DNA of 64,000 nt from Liquidambar formosana (Eukaryota > Streptophyta > Magnoliopsida > Saxifragales > Altingiaceae). Position numbers and translations under genes: made by a program. Position 1 is the first letter of the stretch. Every line of letters starts with the position of its first letter. Shown piece after piece: positions 58,665-64,000 of the stretch. Under the pieces are notes generated by a model, which did not search any database, was not told the DNA's origin, and worked only from the letters and a program-made list of their open reading frames with translations. The DNA is taken from assembly GCA_039720395.1 (NCBI GenBank), contig CM077833.1, positions 8,819,036 through 8,883,035 on the forward strand, read 5' to 3'.

Positions 58665-60288
58665 GATATATATATTGGAATTAGTTATTGTGGTCGGTGA
58701 TTTTAGAAAAAAGTTTGGAAGATTAAAAGGATCATAATTACCGTTGCAAACAAACAAGGAAATTTATAAGTTTGTCCAGTAGTGTACTTTGGAAATTATT
58801 ATCAGAAAACATGATGTCATAAAACAATAAAAAAAGAAAAAGAATTGAAAAACATGTTATTTTCAATAGTTATATGTTAATGAAATAAATAGAAAACATA
58901 GACCAAAAACCGATGGAGGACACATACTTTAATTCCTTAGTGATGTACATCTAGTCATCCACCTCCATACATCTTTGATTAACCAAAAATAAATAAATAA
59001 ATAAGAAAAACTAAAAGGTCACAAATTTTCTTGCCGAACATAGTTACCAAAATAAAAATATATATTAACACGCTCCATCGTTTATTTACTATCACATGCA
59101 TAGATTTACGAATGGTTTACATATCACAAGAGTAATCTAAACTAAATGATTGAGAACATCCCTTGTTTGGCAAAAATAACAATATTAATAATAATAATAA
59201 TAGATTAAAAAAATAAAATGGACCATGACTTATTGCATAAAAATATCGTCATTATTGCATTAACATCACAATCGACGTTGCCACATTAGTCTTCATGGGC
59301 TACGTCACGCTACGACCACAGAAAAGGGACCCCGCATGATAGCCAGGAGGGTGGGTGGTCTATCCTCTCCTGTCACATTAATGACATATAACCATTCAGG
59401 TGAGCTTGATGGCGGGATCACATCACGGTACCATTCCACTTGACAACTAATTTTTATTTAATTTTATTTTTTTTATTCGTGCTAAATTTAATTGAGAAAA
59501 ATACCTGAATATTCCGCTCTTTGCAATAGTTACTTTGATTATTGACTTGTAACAAATTGATTACTAACTTTATTATAAATTACTACAAACAAAAACAAAT
59601 AGATAGTCAAAACATCTTTCTTGGAAATTACTTCTAATAAGTCAAATGCATTGGTAATTTCTCCAATTTATTAATTACTAGCTTAACATTCATTTAACAA
59701 ATAAAAATAAAAATAAAAAATGATTCATTTTTTATTTTATTAAATCTTATCATTGACAAATTAATAGAGCTTGTATCCTAAATCAATCTAAAATACAAAA
59801 TTAGGATTTGGACAATTTTGGAGGAAATTTTACTTTGAACAGTCAACAAAATTGAATAAAAGAAACTTCATTGGATCAAAAAATCAATCCATTTGTTTTA
59901 CATAAACATGAAAAATTATGCTACATTCCTGCAGTAGCTACAAATTAAAGGGTAATATAAGTAAGAAAAATAGTAGCCACGAGGTGAGATTGAGGCCCTT
60001 CTCCACATTTATCACCCACTAAATTAAACACCGGTGGCCAGTAACAATGAGCTGTAAAAAAAGGCAACTCATTTGATGCAAAATGAATCTCTCTCTCTCT
60101 CTCTCTCTCACAAGTACAGAGTCCCTTGTGCCAAGAAAGTTTATGAAAGAGGCTTGAAATCTTACCAATCTCCTCTCATGCAGAAATTTTTTTGGACCCA
60201 TATAACCTAATTAATATAAATGAATAAGCCCTTTTGCCAACACTTTCATGTTAATAGTCACTATTATTCTATGTATGTATGCAATTAC
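58017..60288. other. 3' side intergenic region of the AP2/ERF gene
   Basis: Host-like AT-rich DNA with an (ATAC)n run at about 58634-58662 and a TC microsatellite at 60088-60107. A short G/C-richer segment lies at 59300-59420. No gene or element seen. Confidence 0.4.
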
Positions 60289-60906
60289 CTAAGAATCCCA
60301 GATGGACTCATGCTGCAGTACTTCTTCCCACTCGCCCAACTCATCAATATGATCATCAGACAAAGTCGTGGTGGACGTAGGCTCTGAATGAAAGAATAGA
60401 GCCTGTGCCAAGTCCATCCACATCTTGGGTGAGTCCAATGGCGACTCATTTATGGCCTGAATTTGGCTCGGCGAGAGTCCCACTGTAACTGGAACCGAGT
60501 TACTGGTGCTAGTGCTAGTGCTAGTGCTAGTGCTAGAGCTAACCGCCTCTAGCTGGGACGCCTGTGTGGGTCTACGAAAACGCAGAGCAGCCTCTTGAGC
60601 CGCCTCCTGCACGTCCTCTGCATTGGAAGTTGCCGGCCGGGGAAAAGTATCGATCAATTCGGGGAAATTGAGACGCGCCCCACGTCCTTTAAGATGCAAT
60701 GCTGCAACATCATAAGCTGCGGCCGCCATTTCAGGCTCTTCGTAGCTCCCTAGCCATATTCGAGTTTTGGTTCCGGGCTTTCGAATCTCCGACACCCATT
60801 TCCCCCATTTGCGCTTGCGAACCCCTCGATAAGTCCTGCCCACGCCATGCTCGATTTGTTCTTCCATTTCGATCTTTTCTTTCTGCTTTAGTTTTTTAAA
60901 AAACAA
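60289..60906 (-). CDS. DREB-type AP2/ERF transcription factor, single exon
   Basis: 205 residues with no intron. The AP2/ERF DNA-binding domain spans about residues 26-83: [17 protein letters not shown], then a TRIWLGS segment, an [14 protein letters not shown] helix and LNFPE. Val at domain position 14 is the DREB signature; position 19 is Lys where DREBs often have Glu and ERFs Asp. Downstream are an AA-AALR helix (residues 96-110) and a Ser/Thr run at 123-137, encoded by a six-base repeat. The C-terminus is acidic and ends [11 protein letters not shown], a likely activation region. A second Met at residue 14 (60867) gives a more usual short N-terminus and may be the true start. A TATA box lies upstream at 60970-60977. 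Likely a nuclear stress- or development-responsive regulator; the exact orthologue is not determined. Confidence 0.9.
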   Translation of the reverse strand: MFFKKLKQKEKIEMEEQIEHGVGRTYRGVRKRKWGKWVSEIRKPGTKTRIWLGSYEEPEMAAAAYDVAALHLKGRGARLNFPELIDTFPRPATSNAEDVQEAAQEAALRFRRPTQASQLEAVSSSTSTSTSTSTSNSVPVTVGLSPSQIQAINESPLDSPKMWMDLAQALFFHSEPTSTTTLSDDHIDELGEWEEVLQHESIWDS

Positions 60907-60969
60907 AAAATTTTCCTGGCAGATTTCGAAATGGCAATGAGGGAGTTCGGCTAGGGAAAGGTGAGAGAG

Positions 60970-60977
60970 TATATATA
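60970..60977 (-). promoter_or_regulatory. TATA box of the AP2/ERF gene
   Basis: TATATATA on the minus strand, 64 bp upstream of the first Met and 103 bp upstream of the second. The shorter distance would leave a leader of only about 35 nt before the first Met. Confidence 0.6.
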
Positions 60978-62700
60978 GAGAGAAGTGATTATATTATTAT
61001 TGAAACGTGACCACTTAATTGTGAGACCAAGCGAGCTTCCACGTAGTTACGTAAGGAAAGGGTGAATTAAGGTCATGATTCTCCATCTTGCATGTGCGGC
61101 TTTTCTTAGCTTTCATTAATCACATCATGCCACGTCTCTTTTCTTTTCTTTTTTTTTTTTTTCTTATTCTTTTTCCTTGATTATTTGATTTGAAGAAACC
61201 TTTGACCACCAGTGCAAATGATTCGACTGCATAGGTGGGGCCTTCTGGGGCCTTCTATTTTTTAACCTTATACGATACGAAAAGCACAAAATAATACTCA
61301 GAGTGGTTTTGGTTTACCTAGTTAAAGTCTCAATTTTAATTATTTAAATTAAAATTTTTTTTAAAAAAAATAAAAAAGAACCCCTTCTTTTATCTTGAAA
61401 ATTGCTTGCTACACCATCCAGATAGATTCATCCTATGGATGTAGCATTCCTCAATACAAAATCAATTCACACTAGTGTATTATAAACGTTTGCGCAAATA
61501 GCTTATTTTAAAAAATGAAAAGGGAAATGAAATAGAATGAAAGTAAAAAATCAAATGAGCTTTTTAATAGAAAATTTAGATTTTATATTCAATTTTTTTA
61601 TAATAAAACTTTTGGGAATTTTAAAAATTTCTTGTTTGTTTATGAAAAAAAAAAAATGGCTAAAGCTTAAATTTTGATGCCAAACTGACCATACCATGCG
61701 CCACAGTGTATGCATGGCATTTAGACGGAGGAATAAGGTTTAAGGTTCAATTTTTACCCTAAATCAAAGCACAAAAAATAAAAAATGAAAGTAAAAAACT
61801 TTTACCTTTCCAAGGTGAGGATTAATTAAATTACATCTAGTATTAAATTTCTTATTCTCACATATATCTTTTCATTCGATTAAATGTTCTTTTCATGCAT
61901 ATCAAACATGTCTAATATATCATATTTTCGAATAAATTTATTTATTTATAGATGAAATATCATAATTTAAATATATTTTATAAATAAGGTAACTCCTAAT
62001 TTTCGATTAACTAATATTTCGCAAGTATGAGAAGTAAGAGAAGAGTATATAATTCAACAATAAGTTTGAAAAAATAAAATGTGAATCTTGTAAAAATAAT
62101 GAAAACATTTGAGCAAAGGTGGGGATGGGGACCGATGAGGAGGAGGGGCGCGGGGCCACAAGCTTCTTCATTTTTTTATTTTTTTTTTTTTTTAGCTTAT
62201 TTGAATTTTGACGTGCTTCTCGGAAAGTGCTTTTTTCCCTCTTCAATTATTTTTTTTTTGCATTTTTACCTTGTATCATTTTTTTTTTTTTAATTGGTAG
62301 ACGTAAATTCCATGGAGGCAGCTCAAAAGTATGTGTTTTAGACAAAATATGAATTTTAGGTGTCTGATTTTGGATCTTTAGTTCTTAGTTTAAGAAAAAC
62401 CAATTATGATTTTTTTTGTTCTATTATAATGGGGAGAGAGAGAGAGAGAGAGAGAGAACTTTTGTGCTTTTGTTGTGTGTGATGTCATATAATAACCTCA
62501 TAAAAATTCCGTATGGTAATTATTCCTTTTTCAACAAATACCCAGTTGCAGATTTTTCTTGAATATGAATTGGGTTCTCTCTATTCACTGTTCATCTCTT
62601 TTGTATTTAGTATTATTTACCTTTTTTATTATCAATTTTCATTCATTTTGGATATGATTGCAACAAATATATATATATACTCATATATAGTAAAGTGATT
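60978..62700. other. Upstream region of the AP2/ERF gene
   Basis: Contains an ACGT core (aaacgtgacc, about 61003), a TTTGACC W-box-like site near 61200, T runs and a GA microsatellite (about 62432-62456). No ORF with a recognised domain. Confidence 0.35.
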
Positions 62701-64000
62701 CGGAAAACCAAAAAATTGTAGAAGATTGCATCAACAAAGCAAGCAGTATCATTGCAGAGCCCATGCGCATTGAGGGGTGGCTTAATTCTTCCACACAATA
62801 AGCAGGGATCCGACATTTGGACGTGGAACTCGATGCTTGAAAAGTCCTTTTAAGGATACAAACTTGATCCCTCAAAAATTTATCTTCATGATGCCCTTAT
62901 ATCTAATTTGCAGGCTTCTCTTCTGAAAGGAATGGGAGATCAACATCAAGCTACGCACCAAGGCAATATAGGCTAACAATGGATCGGGCAAACCTTTTGG
63001 CTAAGATGAGGAGAGTTGCAGGAGATCCTTTTGTGCATTTGGATAACTGTCCTGCTAACATGTCTCATATTTTGCTTATAGATGCCATGGGGGGTTCAAG
63101 CTCCATCCCCCCAAACAAAAAAAACAATTTATATTATTTTTCCCATTAACAAATAACCAAAATATTACTTTGCCAACTAAATTCTTGACTTCACCCTTGA
63201 CTAGAATATAATCAAAAGTTTTATCTTGACCATAATTTAGGTAGACAGTGCTTATTTATATTTTAAAAAATTTAATTTTTATTGACTACATTTTAGAAAG
63301 GCCTGGTTTTTTTTTGCTCCCATACTTTTTTCGGTTTTATTCGAGTACCTTATCCTATTCAAATTTGGCCTACCAAGACCAAAATCACGTGATTGACACG
63401 TGGAAATTACTTTAAATACCCGATTAATAAAAAAAGGGAGAAATAATTGTATTGCGTGAAATGACTGGTGACTTTAGCAAGTGTGAAATTGGAAAAATAA
63501 ATAAAGATATCACAACCACCATGACCACCGATAAGACGGTGTCACCCGTTTATGACGCGGTTTTGCTGCCAGCTGGCAGTAATCGAGACCAACAGACCGG
63601 GTCCTGTTGTTTGGAATTCCCGTTCTCCGTATAGCAATGAGCAATCTGTCCGGAGAAAAGATTCCAGCCAGTCCCCATCATATCATATCTCACCCTTTTT
63701 GCTTTTAATAGAGTTGCCTGTTCCATTCTCAACTTTACTTATTCATTATGACCAACGAAACTCCACTGCACCTACACGTACACGTTAGAATAATAATAAT
63801 AATAATAATAAATAATTATGCGCATAAAGTTTATGTCTATAAAATGTGATACTTTTTGTCCCAAAAGAAGGAGACTTCACACCGTTATCCACCTCCATTC
63901 ACCACTTTACCACTAAGTTAGTTTCAGTGATTTAACTTCAATGTGGTGTTATACCTAAGTGATAAAATTTTTTTAGAAGAATTATGAAAAAATTCATATA
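62701..64000. other. Intergenic tail with a coding-like stretch
   Basis: 62916-63149 is open on the plus strand after a tttgcag acceptor-like site (62907-62913). It encodes 77 residues including DRANLLAKMRRVAGDPFVH, ending at TAA 63147. I do not recognise the family. A minus-strand ORF at 62681-62875 is not convincing. A cacgtg G-box lies near 63397 and an (AAT)n run at 63790-63812. Confidence 0.3.

Noticed and set aside
60019..60201. 60-residue ORF downstream of the AP2/ERF gene
   Set aside because: Includes an RERERERER run from the TC microsatellite; no support as a gene.

Overview
The window looks like a repeat-rich intergenic stretch of a eudicot (probably woody plant) nuclear genome. 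The evidence is GT-AG introns, a DREB-type AP2/ERF gene, a MATE (DTX) transporter gene, plant Ty3/gypsy retrotransposons, TRIMs, a tRNA-derived SINE and MITE-like elements. Nothing is prokaryotic. The species cannot be named from the sequence. Only one clearly intact host gene (AP2/ERF, minus strand, 60.3-60.9 kb) and one decayed host gene (MATE, plus strand, 39.9-43.2 kb) were found; most of the rest is transposable-element sequence.

0-13.1 kb is the 3' part of a large gypsy element. It holds the end of pol (1-177), an antisense plant-mobile-domain-like ORF (792-1805), a second antisense plant-mobile-domain gene that I could thread through seven exons (4964 down to 2241), a tandem array of roughly twenty ~84-bp units made of hairpins (5.6-7.3 kb), and a 3' LTR (7435-13118). 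That LTR is split by a younger solo LTR of the same family (9654-12626). One GC-rich palindromic block occurs three times in the element, each time upstream of a different TATA box: the two antisense genes and the LTR itself.

13.1-31 kb is a pile of solo LTRs in both orientations. Boundaries were placed by TG...CA ends plus matching 5-bp target duplications: 17954-20806 (atatt), 23689-26475 (ataag), 26640-28137 (aatcc), and 14276-15083 (cacac). There is also a complete 406-bp TRIM with tRNA-Met-type primer binding site (15290-15695, gccca).

31-39 kb carries another LTR family whose U3 contains palindromes of the form TTTCAG-N4-CTGAAA, two TRIM arrays (LTR-internal-LTR-internal-LTR), a short solo LTR and a SINE (38693-38947) with a 10-bp duplication.

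39.9-43.2 kb is the MATE pseudogene. 43.2-44.5 kb is a TIR-like element with a small TIR element inside.

45.9-54.2 kb is a deep nest: a decayed element interrupted by solo LTR 46677-50457 (ccttc), itself interrupted by 47212-48507 (ataag), and by solo LTR 51037-54157 (tatag), which holds a 420-bp TIR element (ttagg). A further solo LTR lies at 55763-57118 (cccat). 57-64 kb is lower in recognisable repeats and contains the AP2/ERF gene.

All exon joins, target duplications and repeat boundaries were read by eye. No alignment or database search was run.
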